A stretch of 64,000 nucleotides of DNA from Tridacna crocea (GCA_943736015.1 OX031065.1:26178427-26242426); one strand, 5' to 3'; counted from the first letter of the stretch, positions 1 through 11,805 are shown. A program made the numbers and translations. The notes: a model not told the origin generated them from the sequence alone.

Positions 1-194
1 TTGTAAGTTCTTGGCAAGGAAATTAACCCTTGGAATTCCAAATATGCCTGCATCTTTTGTATAGTCCGATCTTGATCTACACCGGCCAAAAAAAATCTCT
101 AATAGTGACAGGTGCTTTACCAGCCAAGAATTACTCTTTAGGCCCACAAATAAATCCCATTATATGTATCTCCGAAGAGAGTTATTGGACTGAC

Positions 195-325
195 CTTGAT
201 TGCATCACTGGCTCCAGTACTAAGGAAGACATTATCTTGGTCACATGGGTGACCATCTCTTTCTGTGATATATTTGGCAACATCTTCTCTGATCACTTGC
301 ACACCTGAACTGTCACTGTAAGCAC
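195..325 (-). CDS. GPT: ALT exon 4 (last visible exon)
   Basis: Follows acceptor ctttacag; the split Gly codon joins exon 3 correctly to give [20 protein letters not shown], then [14 protein letters not shown] and donor gtcagt, phase 0. The next exon should lie left of position 1; I see no convincing one in 1-194. Confidence 0.93.
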
Positions 326-3300
326 CTGTAAAGTCATTGTCAAAAGTATACTAAATGAATGAACAAATGAATGAATGAACAAACAAGTGCTCATTTGACC
401 GATTGGTAAATTGACTGCAGAGGCAGAGGTCATCCTAGAGAGCAATTTGGGTGAAAAATTGCCCGACACTTATCCACTTAAGTCTAAAAAAATCAATGTG
501 AAATTCATTTTGCCGAAATTTTATGCAAGAGCTTACACCAAACCTGTCTATTACCAAGTCAATAAAATCGTAACTCTGCCTACAAAGTCTATTAAAAAAC
601 AAATATTGGCTAATGAGTACAGTGATATGACCAGAAAAGAAAATGTGTCAATTGTCACTGTGTTATAACTAAAATAATTTCAAAAAAAGTAAAATCTTTA
701 GTCTTTACCAAACAACAAGCTCATAGACTAAACTAATTGGAAAGCATTTACAGACAACAAAACAAATGTGACTCAAAAATTGAAAATTACATTTGGAAGG
801 GTAGAAAACATTGTGGACAAAGAAGCAAGAGCTAGTTATCAGCATTTTTATCCTTTTTCCACAATGTTTTCAAGAGTCTAAAGCCTTTTCCATTGGGTGG
901 TTAAAAGCTGAGATTTTATGGTAAAGGGTAAACACCGTACAAACAAACAAACAAACAAACAAACAAACCTATGCTTCCTCCACCACAACTCTTTAAAATT
1001 CTCTCTGCTCTCTGTTTAGCATCTACAGGATAGCCTGGGTCACTCATCAGTTTCTCTGGATCTGTGCACAGCGCTACAACCTGTGTAAAATCTGCTTGTT
1101 TACTGTTTGCCCTTTAGCAAACAATCACATGTTTTATCTAAACTCAGGAATGAAGATTTTTGAAAACATTCTGGGAATACGAGTCCTGATTTAGAAAGCT
1201 CTAAAAGCATTGTGTGAAATGGAGAAAATAATGTTAGCCCTTAGGCTGCTAAGTGGGATGTACTGACCTTTTGTGGAAGTGTAGATCAAGATCAGACTGC
1301 ACAGAATGTGCAGTCTGACCTTGGATCTACACTGTCCGACTGGAAGATATCATTCTCCAAAACATAACTTAGCAATATTTGGGTTTTCACTATCGAATTG
1401 AAAATTTCATTTTAGTTATTTAGCAGGATGAGTGTTAAACACCATGACTTATCCTGCTAAATAACTATTTCTGCTTTCTATTCTTCCTAAGGCAATAAGC
1501 TGTTTTGGCCAAATTTATCATCCTTATCTCTTTACCACACAATCCCGAGTTTTAACGATCCTGAGAAAGAAGCCTTTTAAAAACATTGTGGAAAAAGGAG
1601 AAAATGCTGCTAACCTGCATTTTCTCCTTTTCCCACAATGTTTTCTTCCCTGTCAAAGAAAAATTGCACTATCTGAGCCACATTGAAAATGCCGTCTGCA
1701 AATGCTTTCAATTTGGACCAGTCTAAAATTTTGTTGTTTGGTAAAGAGTTGAATGATCCATGCTCTGCGAGAAGGGGGTTTGATGCATCTGCAAACAGTA
1801 TCAACCCAGGTCAGCTTGTGCAGAATGAGATGAGTAGAAACTTTCTGCTACTTGTCCATTTCCTGCATGTCACAGGACCAGTCTGCCTATGATTTAGATG
1901 GTTGTTTGACAAAATGGAATAATAATTATACATAGACTTGTTTGGTATGATGCATCACTTTCACCACAGTGCAGATCAAATACTTAGTAGTTTCACAATG
2001 GACTACTCTTAATATATTGTTTTCATGACATGAGTTCAAGATTAATTGGGAGTTAACGGAATAAGATCAAGTATTTGATACTAAACCTGCATCTTACGTC
2101 ACTGAAGACAACAAAACTCTGAAAAAGTTAAGTGGTAACCCAGACAATAAGTTGTCCATGTAAAATCAATGAAAAGCAACATCATCATTTGTTATTTATC
2201 ACCTTGATGTGACAAAATGAAAAATGAAGGTTAGTCAAGCTGATATTTTGCCAAAGGCCCATCTGACAAAGCTCTCTCATGTAACTGAATGTCATAAAGT
2301 TTTCATAAAAAGTCTGATTCAAGCAACTGCAGTACATTTAATAAATTAGAAGTGAGGGTAATAAAATGACAGTATTACCTGTCTCAGGAATGTTAAAGGT
2401 TTTTGTCCTGTAGCGTGGCAGTCTCCAATATTAGCCCTGATAACCTGTTCAAACGGTTTCTTCACACCCTGTAAAAATGCATCTACCATTTAACAATCAT
2501 TTGCCTATTTTATGACCCTGCAGCAGAAAATTTCATCTTTGATAAAAATAGAATTGAAGGTAAACATGGAAACCCACGTGGATGTCTGCTTATTGCTTCA
2601 TATTTATTCGTATTTATTCATAAGAAGTTTGTAAAACAATATTTCATTGGCCTCTAGAATATGATGTAAAGGGGGGTAATAACCAGCATCCAATAGAGGA
2701 ATCTCAAAATCGGGCTCAATCAGCCAAGATAAGATCCATGTAGTGATCGTAACTTTCGCTTGCGAAGATGCAGAAGAAGATACTCGTGTGAAGTATGACA
2801 GTGAGAGTCCTCAAAGAATAGAATTAATTCAATGATGGGGTACACTACTTTAACTCTTTACCAAACAACAAAATTATAGAGTGGTCCAAATTGAAAGCAT
2901 TTGCAGATGACAAAATAAATGTGACTGAAAAATCGAAATTTGATTTGGGAAGAGCAGAAAACATTGTGGGAAAAGGAGAAAATGCTGATTACCAGCATTT
3001 TCTCCTTTTCCCACAATGTTTTCAAAAGCTTTCTACATCAAAGTTTCTCCTTTTCCCACAATGTTTTCAACAGCTTTCTACATCAAAGTTGTCAAAAGTT
3101 GTTACTGTATGGTAAAGGGTTAAACATTCCATCATTCATATTTCATGAATTGTACAGGTCACAAATTCATATTTCCTGAAATTACCCAGAACTAGGCTGC
3201 TGCTCTGAAGCGCCATATTCAAGGTATTCCCACAGAACTTCAGTGCCATGAGAGACGATCTGGAATACAGTTACCTTCAGTCTGAAGGCTTGCTATGATG

Positions 3301-3807
3301 CTATTTTTGTTATTCAGTCTCCGCAAACCTTCACAGCAGATCTTCTTCAAACACAACTGGAAATACTATGATTTTACCGGCATCTTTTCAAGCAGCTCTA
3401 TGTGACAAAATTATCCTGTTTTCATGACTCTAGGGAAAGAGGCTTTTAAAATCATTGTGGGAAAGGGAGAAAATGCTGACATTTCCAGCACTTTCTCCTA
3501 TTGCTGCTACTTTTGGCAACCCAGCTGCTAATTCAGTAAGTCTAGAAAAAATTTCATGGTAATCGAGGCAAGATCAACATGTTGTCATTCATTTGTATAC
3601 CTGTGATAACTCCTTTTCTATCTCACCAGCCCTGATCACAATGGGACCCCTGACTGCGTATTCCATGTTCTTTACGTTTGGGTTTATGTTCTCGACCGTT
3701 AAAACTCGACATTTGTGGCTGGTATTCGAAAATTCTGCTGCCACACAAATTTTCTTTAAGCCAGTTAATGAAGTAATGCATCGTTTGTTCCTCAGTACTG
3801 TTGTCAT
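195..3807 (-). CDS. GPT: Alanine aminotransferase, N-terminal part (4 exons, incomplete at left edge)
   Basis: Alanine aminotransferase is a PLP enzyme that exchanges amino groups between alanine and 2-oxoglutarate, giving pyruvate and glutamate. Four minus-strand exons (3601-3807, 2379-2468, 969-1080, 195-325) join in phase to about 180 codons. Recognisable family stretches in order: EYAVRGPIV near residue 50, [16 protein letters not shown] from residue 70, [36 protein letters not shown] and [13 protein letters not shown]. The first Met (3807) is preceded in frame by a TGA two codons upstream, so the start is well supported. About 35 residues precede the family core and are basic and Ser/Thr-rich, which would suit a mitochondrial presequence (inference). 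The PLP-lysine half of the enzyme lies outside the window. All introns are GT-AG. Confidence 0.95.
360..390. repeat. GAAT/GAAC-type microsatellite
   Basis: Short interrupted array of GAATGAAC/GAATGAAT tetramers in ALT intron 3. Confidence 0.7.
697..931 (-). mobile_element. Family A MITE, degraded, ALT intron 3
   Basis: Starts near CTTTACCAAACAACAAG and ends GGTAAAGGGTAAA. The stem is decayed (ACATTGTGGACAAAGAAGC against ATCCTTTTTCCACAATGT) and the terminal TTAA is lost, so this is an old copy. Confidence 0.7.
941..968. repeat. (AAAC)7 microsatellite abutting an ALT splice donor
   Basis: Seven AAAC units on the plus strand; read on the minus strand they are (GTTT)7 and begin exactly at the 5' splice site of ALT exon 3. 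Confidence 0.95.
969..1080 (-). CDS. GPT: ALT exon 3 (37 codons + 1 nt)
   Basis: Follows acceptor tttacacag. Encodes [20 protein letters not shown] then [17 protein letters not shown], matching the ALT helix that ends RAERILQACGG in vertebrates. The donor is unusual: it reads GTTTGTTTG and is part of a (GTTT)7 microsatellite immediately after the exon. Confidence 0.93.
1234..1438 (+). mobile_element. Family C MITE, ALT intron 2
   Basis: Begins TTAGCCCTTAGGCTGCTAAG and ends TTTAGCAGGATGAGTGTTAA. Internal inverted pair GTAGATCAAGATCAGACTGC against CAGTCTGACCTTGGATCTAC. The same family recurs at 36125-36336 and 45388-45592. Confidence 0.75.
1526..1752 (+). mobile_element. Family A MITE, ALT intron 2
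   Basis: Full L-hairpin-R layout; hairpin centre is GCTAACCTGC rather than the usual GGTAACC. Ends GGTAAAGAGTTGA, with the terminal TTAA mutated. Confidence 0.85.
2379..2468 (-). CDS. GPT: ALT exon 2 (30 codons)
   Basis: Exactly 30 codons, phase 0 on both sides, between acceptor tttttacag and donor gtaatact. It encodes [16 protein letters not shown]...[10 protein letters not shown], one of the most conserved stretches of ALT. Confidence 0.95.
2850..3123 (-). mobile_element. Family A MITE with internal duplication, ALT intron 1
   Basis: TTAA at both ends. Longer than usual because about 46 bp (CTCCTTTTCCCACAATG through the following CTTTCTACATCAAAG) is present twice in tandem in the L-arm side of the hairpin. 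Confidence 0.9.
3402..3530 (+). mobile_element. Family A MITE remnant, ALT intron 1
   Basis: Keeps ATCATTGTGGGAAAGGGAGA and part of the opposing stem; R arm lost. Confidence 0.5.
3601..3807 (-). CDS. GPT: ALT exon 1 (start exon, 69 codons)
   Basis: Begins ATG at 3807 and ends CAG at 3601, followed by donor gtatac (phase 0). Encodes a basic leader ([19 protein letters not shown]) and then the ALT opening [20 protein letters not shown]. The in-frame stop just upstream rules out a longer N-terminus within this exon. Confidence 0.93.
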
Positions 3808-4150
3808 TATTCCTCAACACTGTTTTCGTAATCTACAACTGGCAAGTACCAGTTCTACAAGGTCAGTTTTGTTTGGGAAATGATTTTTCCCAAAGGTAAA
3901 AATCATTATGTTAGAGTCATCTCCCTTGATTCCCCCCAAAGGTATCACGCCCCTAAGAAAGGGCTTCCAAAAGATTATGAAAACTCGATACCATTTATAA
4001 ACGCCTGCTGTACGGTTTAATTACTGAGAAAATACGGAAAAAAATCTCATAATGATTTTTCATCTTTCGAGAAACTGTGACAATTTTGGAATTTCCTGGA
4101 AACATGCATACTCAGTAAACTATGACATGAAACTGATCTCTTATTCATTT
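3808..4150. other. Upstream flank of ALT, no recognised signal
   Basis: Should hold the ALT promoter and 5' UTR (transcribed leftwards), but I see no TATA box at a sensible distance and no other gene. Confidence 0.4.
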
Positions 4151-4330
4151 GTTTATTTCTTTGTTTTGCGTTTTCTTTCCATTCGAAACTGATTTTCGTG
4201 TGCTGAATGCAAGAAATTATGAAAGATAAATGGTCTGAGGGAAAAAAACTCGTACAAACTTTCGTCTTCATACATGCAAATCTCGCTTCTCTATTCGTTA
4301 TGTTAGGACAGGGATCATACATAACATATG
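4150..4330 (+). repeat. Possible third copy, left end, of the 11-kb/16-kb repeated segment
   Basis: AAATGGTCTGAGGGAAAAAA then ACTCGTACAAAC resembles the segment at 11122 (AATGGTCTAAGGGAGAAAAC) and 16543. Similarity fades after about 100 bp, where the motif-rich tract begins. Confidence 0.45.
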
Positions 4331-4522
4331 TTATACACCCATTCCACGATTTTGGGAACCATTTACAGTTGGAAATGTTGAAAAAATGATATCATCGGAA
4401 TGCAAAATATCTATCATTTCCAGAAAATATAACATGTCAGTAGACTTATTCTAGTTTATTCCCTGCCAACTATGAACCGTCAAAAAAATATATGATATTG
4501 AATTTGCGCGGTAGATTTCCCA

Positions 4523-6694
4523 GTAACGGAGGTTAAATATGTAAGAATACTGCGTTGGTTAGCCTCCTATCACTCCAAGGACAATTTATGGACATTCCGC
4601 AAAAAGCACTGAAATATACAATCATTTTGCCATATTTTGAAACACAAAAGCCACTGAAAATATCAAAATTCAGTCAGGGCAGACAGAAATGAAAATATCC
4701 GTTTTTGCCAACCAAATGGTTTAAAAAAACGTGCAAGACTGCGTTTCTCACAAAAGACATAATAACATGATGAATTGTCTACCATTACTTTTTCCAGCAA
4801 GACATCAGTATAAACTTTCAGGAGTAATACAAAAACAGGTGCCAGTTATAGATGTATTTGCATCATATTATGATAAGAGAAGATTACAAAAAGTAACGGA
4901 AGTTAACATATGTGTTAACTAGTACACTTTACGTCTAAGAGAAAGATAATAACTCATTGTTCCAAGTCAGAAATGACACTGAAACAATGTATTATTACAT
5001 TTGCAACGAAAATGATTGCTTTAGCTATTTATGTTACCACCGTCATTGGCGTTTGAATAGTAAAAACTAAAAACATTCTTAGAGAGCCTGGATCTATCAC
5101 GATTCTTACACAGTGCGATGCATATTATGCAATGCAACATACTGTATCAGTGAATGCAGGAATTTGGAACTGCTGAAGCATTGGTTTACTGTCTAAAACC
5201 AAACTACAATCAAATATATAGAGATTTTCGGAAATTCTAGTCAGGTAACGGTAGTTAATTAAATAACGCAAATGTTTACTACTGTGTTTTCAACAACAAA
5301 GTTAATGATTAGCCTATGTCTTATGAAAGATCTTCATTTGTGGTCATATCTAGACCGCAAAACTAGTGTGTCAAATCCATTTCCACCATCCTTTTTTCTA
5401 CCGTATAACACTCTTGAAAACACCAAATACAACTGCAAAAAAGTCCAGATCCTACAAAAATCTCATGAAATTCCGACATTCTTTTTTCTTCTTTTCGCGA
5501 TATCTTTTCAGTATTTTCTGTATTTCAGCCCTTGATAACGGCATTCTGTAATGGAATAAACATATATATTGTATTTCGTTATAAAATCTAGCAAATAAGA
5601 ACCTGAAGCGCAAGTTAAATTCTAATTAATTTAATTAACTTCCGTTACAGGATAAAGATGTAATAATTCACCCAAACTGTATGTACATATTAGTACTCAG
5701 TCGTATGTTGTGTCAGCAAAACAACTGCTAGCATGTTTCTGTAGTGTTTGTATTGAAGTGGTGCCTCTGGGCGTAAATATAATACTTTTAGTGATTTCAT
5801 TTAACTTCCGTTACCTACTCTATGAAAAAGCCAATTTACAATACTTTATTTCACGATTTGGCTCGTAATCATTGGCTATAGACTTGCATCTATCACAAAC
5901 TATTTCAACATCCTTTATAATGTGAAATACGATGGACTACACTATACTTTTTTGTTTTCATTCGATATACGTTTAACTTCCGTTACATTTTATTTCTTAT
6001 ATCAGAACCAACAATATTCAGATGACTGTGCACCTGCACACACTTTAAAAGGCTGCACATGAACCAAGAAACTACACATCAATAAATGGCGATTCAGCTT
6101 TGTTCAATAACATAATTATCAGATGCAATATAGGGTAAATCTGGAAGAAAAACACTCACCTTTGTTTCGATCATGCGGTCACTTCTAAAAACAGCAAAAA
6201 AAGAAATATTCTGACTCGTAATCTATGACGCAGACTATACATTGTTGATGTCAATGGTGTACATTATGATAACTCAAATCGTAAAAACAATGCGGGGTGT
6301 AGCAAAGTATTGATTTTGTAACGGAGGTTAACAATCACGGAAGTTAAAGATTTTGTTTATTCTGGACAGTTTTAGTCAGATTTATGATAATCCTACCAAA
6401 GGAAGCGCTTGTGCTGTCTACATGGGACCTTGGCCTATATGAAAATTCAATCAGGATACGAATAAACAATCAGAAATTCTGTTTAAAGTAATCACGGAAG
6501 TTAAATAAGATTTTACAAATTTAGCACCCAAGCCATACCTGATGCACTCAATGTTTTTTCTTTAACTATAACAGGCAAACGTGTTTTCTAAACTTCAGAT
6601 AACATGTAGAGGTTATTTATGAATTACTCAAGTTTTACAGAAACACATCATTTACTCCATATTTCACCTCAAACACAGCAGTCACGGAGGTTAT
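4523..6694. repeat. Tract with ten dispersed GTAACGGAAGTTAA-type motifs
   Basis: Copies of GTAACGGARGTTAA or its near form TCACGGARGTTAA at 4523, 4893, 5245, 6318, 6335, 6492 and 6681 on the plus strand, and TTAACTTCCGTTAC at 5635, 5801 and 5973 (minus strand). The sequence between copies looks unrelated. No reading frame of note is present. The motif core CGGAAGT is the ETS-factor core, but function is unknown. Confidence 0.75.
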
Positions 6695-7677
6695 AGTAAT
6701 TTGAGCGACAATCGTTAATTGTGCCAGAATTGTTCAAAATGTAAGATTTCACAATAAATGACCATTAAAACGAAATTTAAAACATATGATCAACGTATGG
6801 CATCGATACTCTCTTCCTAGTTCCACAATTGCTTACTGTAATTTACCATTGCTGATACCACCTGTTTCAGCGACATAGGGAAAAAGCGGTTTTTCGTACA
6901 TCTAAGGCCATATAATTTCACTGTCAGGGAATCTAAGTATTGTAAATTAGTTTAAATAAATAGTAGATCATATGCCTTATATAAAACATTGAAAGTGACC
7001 GTCTTTAACGAGGCCTGTTATTCGAAATATGACTAAGACAACTGAAAATGCAACTGGTACCCAAAAAGTTGGAATGACTGTATATAGAATCCCTGGTTAG
7101 GATCTTTAAAGATGACCAGTTTCTTCTCCTAGCATCAGTTTTTGATATTTCATTGATATGATGATTTATGTTTTCAATTCTGTGGGCTAACCCTACATCA
7201 AACATCAAATACAAGAATCTGAGCACAGAGGGCAGCCTCTCGTGTATTTCATCACATTTGTAAACAAAAAGACCGCCAAATTTTTAAATAGGAAATGCCA
7301 GCAAAGTTTTGTTACATCCAGAATACAAGATTATTTGAGAAGGAAATATTTTCAATAAATGAATTAATTCTGGACATGACATAGACTACAAACAACGTTT
7401 TTGTCATATATTGTTCTCCAATATCGTCAAATGTGTCGATTTGCTAGTGAACGCGTACCCTGGAGAACTCGTACTCTGAAGAAATCGTACCATAGGCCTG
7501 CAGATTTTTCAGGGATAGATTTATACCTGTTTATACCTGTTCCGAGACCTCTGGTAAGCCTATGGCTCCTAATGGTTCTTCTCTTCTTTGGTTTTTTTTT
7601 CTCAGATTGATGTCCATAAAACATTCTGGACTTCAAACTTCGAGGGATGATTGCGCCAATGGTTGTTGAAACGACTC
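6695..7677. other. AT-rich stretch without recognised gene
   Basis: Contains a weak match (7235-7330, TTTCATCACATTTGTAAAC) to the repeated segment of 11.4 kb and 16.85 kb, and the short element-like sequence TGGAGAACTCGTACTC near 7461, echoed at 9143. No coding exon supported. Confidence 0.4.
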
Positions 7678-7906
7678 TTAACTCTTTACCAAACGAAAAA
7701 ATCTTAGACTGGCCCAAATTGAAAGCATTTGCAGCCGACAAAATAAATGAGATTCAAAAATTAAAATATGTACTGGGAAGGGTAGAAAATATTGTGGGAA
7801 AAGGAGAAAATGCTGGTTACCAGCATTTTCTCCTTTTCCCACAATGTTTTCAAAAGCTTTCTTTCTCGGGGTCGTTAAAAGTCGGGATTGTGTGGTAAAG
7901 GGTTAA
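7678..7906 (-). mobile_element. Family A MITE, intact
   Basis: Flanked by TTAA at both ends; the central palindrome GAGAAAATGCTGGTTACC and its complement is perfect. Confidence 0.92.
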
Positions 7907-8560
7907 AGGAATTTACACTTGGAGCTGTAATGACCTCATCTGGTGGGAGTTCCAAGGGTCATGACTCTTACACTGAAGGAATTTTTCTGAAGTTCTGTTT
8001 TTGAAGATGTTTTGTCTAATTTTAGTTGATTTCCTCTTGTGGCAGTTTTTTGATACATCTGTATATATTACAGATTTTGGTCAATTGATGATATTCATTT
8101 TATCTTTTGTGAAATGCGTTAGTTATAGAATAATCTTAGCTTTGGAAGGTTGGGTATTTGTAGTAAAATATCATTTTTGTAACTGGATTTTTGATGGATT
8201 TAAATGGAAAGGAAGCAAGGTTTTTTGGTTTTTTTAACGCTAGTTTAGAGACATATAGTTATGGTTTGTTAATAGAATTTGCCAATTTTCCAATAGAGTC
8301 AAAGGTGTCGAGTACTATAAAGTCACATATCAGGTGTGATAAACACTATTGTGCACAGTTGCCATGTAATCTTTACCAGAATTTAAACTGCTAATGTCTG
8401 TTTAAAGCGCTTTTTACCCTTTACAAATCAATTACATGGTTTTAAGAGGAAAAAGACTTCTAAACATGATGGAAAAGGATAAAAAAGTATAACTGTTTTT
8501 TTTCTTTTTTTAAGTAATATTTAAAGCAGAAATCTAGCTCTTTGAATCTTAATGGATTAT
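7907..8560. other. AT-rich intergenic stretch, nothing recognised
   Basis: T/A-rich sequence with short chance reading frames only. Confidence 0.4.
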
Positions 8561-8564
8561 TACT

Positions 8565-8965
8565 TTACCAAATAGTGCTGAGTTGCTAAATACCACCATG
8601 TTTTGGGGAAAAAGGGGGGAAGGGGGCGCTTATAACCAGTATTTTGTCATTTTTCCACAATTTTTTCCCACCTTTTCAGAGAACTGAAGTCCATATGTAC
8701 CCAATACATGTATGAATTTATCGTCTGCAGATGTATCGAATTTTGAAAAGGCTGAAATGTGAGTTCACATATAGCAATATTTGAATTTTGAATCTCTGTC
8801 ATTTTCTTTGCACAGACTTCCTCTGTGTTTTCTGATGCGTTTACAACACGATTTCAAGTTTCAACCACACTGAGGAAGTTTTGGTACGCATTCTGGGAAA
8901 AGGTGCAAAATCAGATCATCAACATGCTCTCATTTTTCCCACATGTTTTCTCACCTTTTCAAACA
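8565..8965 (+). mobile_element. Two decayed hairpin-MITE remnants
   Basis: 8600-8665 (TTATAACCAGTATTTTGTCA) and 8885-8960 (TTCTGGGAAAAGGTGCAAAA ... TTTTTCCCACATGTTTTC) keep only traces of the family A stem. Confidence 0.4.
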
Positions 8966-9944
8966 CAAAATATAAATACTGCATGAGAAAACACACAATT
9001 TTCTTTACTTTATTTATGTCTTTTCAACAGATGTACAAAAAACCCATATTTTTCATTAAATCAACATAATAACGGCATGAAAATAAAAATGACAACATGG
9101 TGGTAAACTATCATTATATGTAATAGTGGGATTACGACTTCTCTGGAGAACTCGTACCTTTGAGATTTGGATATGACTCCTTCAGAGTATGTGTTCTCTC
9201 CTGATACCATTTTGACTGCTTACAGTAGGTCTAGATCTGATGTAACTCAGCAAGTATTTTTTAGCTCACCTGAGCTATTGTGATCGGTAATCGTCCGTCG
9301 TCCGTCCGTCCGTTAACAATTTCTTTAAAAATCTTCTCCTCCAAAACCAGATGGCCAATCTTAATAAAACTTGGCAGGAATGTTCCTTGGGTTAAGCTCT
9401 ACAAAAATTGTTAAAAGAATTTAATTCCATCTAAAACTCTGCTTGCCATGGCAACAAAATGGCTGAAAATGGAAAAAAAAATCTTTAAAAATTTTCTTGT
9501 AACAAACCATAGGACCGAGAGCATTTATATTTTGTATGAAGCATCATTGGGTGACCTTTTACCAAAATTGTTAAAATTATTCCCCTGGGGTCATATTTGG
9601 GCTTTGCACAGGCGCACCCTATTTTACATAGAAACAAAGAAGGAAATCTTTAAAAAATCTTCTTGACAAACCATAATGGTTAGAGCATTCACATTTGGTA
9701 TGTAGCATTATCTGATGATCCTCTACCAAAATTGTTAAAATTATTCCTCTGCGGTCATATTTGGGTTCTGCCTGGGCGCACCCTATTTTAAAATCTTTAA
9801 AAATTTTTCTTAATTTTGCCGATAAAAGGCATATCTTTTTCAAAACAAAAAGGAAAAACAAATGTTTTGTGCGTCTGGTTAAAAGAGAAGCATACAATAC
9901 TAAAATTTCGTCAGTGATAAAGAAAATCCTGAAAACTGTTGCGG

Positions 9945-9968
9945 CGGTGGGGGGAAGGGGGGGGGGGG
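9945..9968 (+). repeat. G-rich run
   Basis: GGGGGGAAGGGGGGGGGGGG-type tract within the long element; could form G-quadruplex DNA. Confidence 0.8.
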
Positions 9969-10119
9969 TTGCACAAAAATATAAACACTCATTCCAGTTG
10001 CCAAGGTAGTGAAATTTACAGCTAGAAGGTCCTGAAGGGCCTGAATATGCTCTACTGGCAGAGAATTAAATTTTGTTTTTTCATGAAAATTTGACAAGAA
10101 AGAAATGCATACTTTTTCA

Positions 10120-10894
10120 AGAAAACTAGAATTGGTAATTTTCAACTTGAAATGGTTTCTTTTCCCATACTGTTTGTTGGATTTATTTCGAAACAATAGG
10201 GTTGAAGCTATTGGTGAGATAAACAAACTGTGCAAGTTTCACAAAAATCTAATTACAAATGCACATTTTATCCCGTAAACAAGAATTTGAAATGTTCAAC
10301 TTTAAATGGCTACTTTTCCCAAACTATTTGTTGGATTTTTCTCAAAATCAATAGGTTTAAAGCTATTGATAAGATAAACAAACTGTGTGATTTTCATGAA
10401 AATCTGGCAACAAATGCAGACTTTATTGCATAAACAAGAATTAGAAATTTTCAACTTGAAATGGCTACTTTTCCCATATTGTTTGTTGGATTTTTCTCAA
10501 AATCAATAGGGTTGAAGCTATTGATGAGATAAACAAACTATGCAAGTTTCACCAAAATCAGGCAACAAATGCAGACTTTATCGCGTAAACAAGAATTAGA
10601 AATTTTCAACTTGAAATGGCTACTTTTCCAATATTGTTTGTGGAATTTTTCTCAATATCAATAGGGTTGAAGCTATTGATGGGATACACAAACTGTGCAA
10701 GTTTTATGAAAATCGGGCAACAAATGCAGACTTTATCGCGTAAACAAGAATTAGAAATTTTCAACTTGAAATGGCTACTTTTCCCATATCATTTGTTGGA
10801 TTTTTCTCAAAATCAATAGGGTTAAAGCTATTGATGAGATATACAAACTGTGCAAGTTTTACGAAAATCGGGCAACAAATGCAGACTTTATCGC
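10120..10894 (+). repeat. 155-bp tandem repeat, five units
   Basis: The word GTAAACAAGAA (or ATAAACAAGAA) starts units at 10275, 10430, 10585, 10740 and again at 10895, an exact 155-bp period; a more diverged unit precedes at about 10120. Each unit includes TTTTCAACTTGAAATGGCTA and TTTCTCAAAATCAATAGG. Part of the long element; diverged relatives are at 22240-22625. Confidence 0.93.
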
Positions 10895-11805
10895 GTAAAC
10901 AAGAACAAGACTAACGGACAGACAGATGGACGGACGGACAGACGGACAGACAAACGGACGGCGGAAACCACGCCATGACATAAGCTCTGCTGGCTGAAAG
11001 CCAGTAGAGCTAATAAAAAACAATCTCGTATTGTTGAATGGGTATTTATGAAATAACTTATGTGTTCATACCGTTTCATGTTTCGATCACCTAGAATATC
11101 TCTCGCGCTTAAGAAAAATTAATGGTCTAAGGGAGAAAACTCTTACAAAGCTAATCTTTGTTTTTACACCAGAGTAGTGTCCCTTATAAGTATGGATAGA
11201 CTACAGCAAAAGGCGAATAACACTGCACCACACCGGTACAGATAATCGTTAAATACACAGTGCTTTCTTTTTATCGAGCTGATATGAATTATAATACATC
11301 TTTAATATTCAAATTATCTTAAGAGTGAAAAAATCTGAAGCTTTTAAGGAAACAGACACAAACAGGAACAGTTTAGGAGACTGAAAAATAGTTTGTAACC
11401 TGACAGTAGTCTCCCTTTTCATCACATTTGTTTACTAATCGCGAAAATTTAAAGTAGGAAATAAGCGGTTTGGTAACTTATCAAGGAAAGATTTTACTCA
11501 GAAAGCTACCGGTAAATATAAATAAGGTAATGAAATATTTAATGAGTAGATCTAAATGTGATTCCACAGATCACCAAACGGGGTCTTGCAAATAAACATG
11601 TAAATGTAGATCTAATTTCGTTCAATAGATTTTGGTAAATTGTCACAGATCGTTTAAAACACACTTTGTGAATTATCAAAGATCGACCGTTATAAAAATT
11701 CAATACAGACTATTGACCGCTAAAAATATTAACAAACCTCAAATGTACCGTAAGTTGAAGCCTAGGTTTTTATTGCAAATTTCCCACCAAATGTATCCAT
11801 AGATC

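Larger units (their letters stand above)
9259..11013 (+). mobile_element. Long non-coding element with (GTCC)n leader and hairpin-CTAA end
   Basis: Starts TTTTTAGCTCACCTGAGC, followed by CGTCCGTCCGTCCG. Ends with a CGGACGGACAGACGG-rich tract, CCATGACATAAGC, hairpin CTGGCTGAAAGCCAG, then TAGAGCTAA. The same tail occurs at 19656 and 51078. A hairpin shortly before CTAA resembles the 3' end of Helitrons (inference). No Rep/helicase frame is present, so the copy is non-autonomous. Confidence 0.65.

Noticed and set aside
411..668. 85-codon plus-strand frame in ALT intron 3
   Set aside because: Lies inside an intron, on the other strand from the gene, with no recognised family.
4523..6694. CRISPR-like array of short repeats
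   Set aside because: Repeats are in both orientations, unevenly spaced by hundreds of bases, and the genome is eukaryotic.
7005..7226. 73-codon minus-strand frame
   Set aside because: AT-rich intergenic sequence, no domain, no splice context, not conserved in the related segments at 11 and 16 kb.
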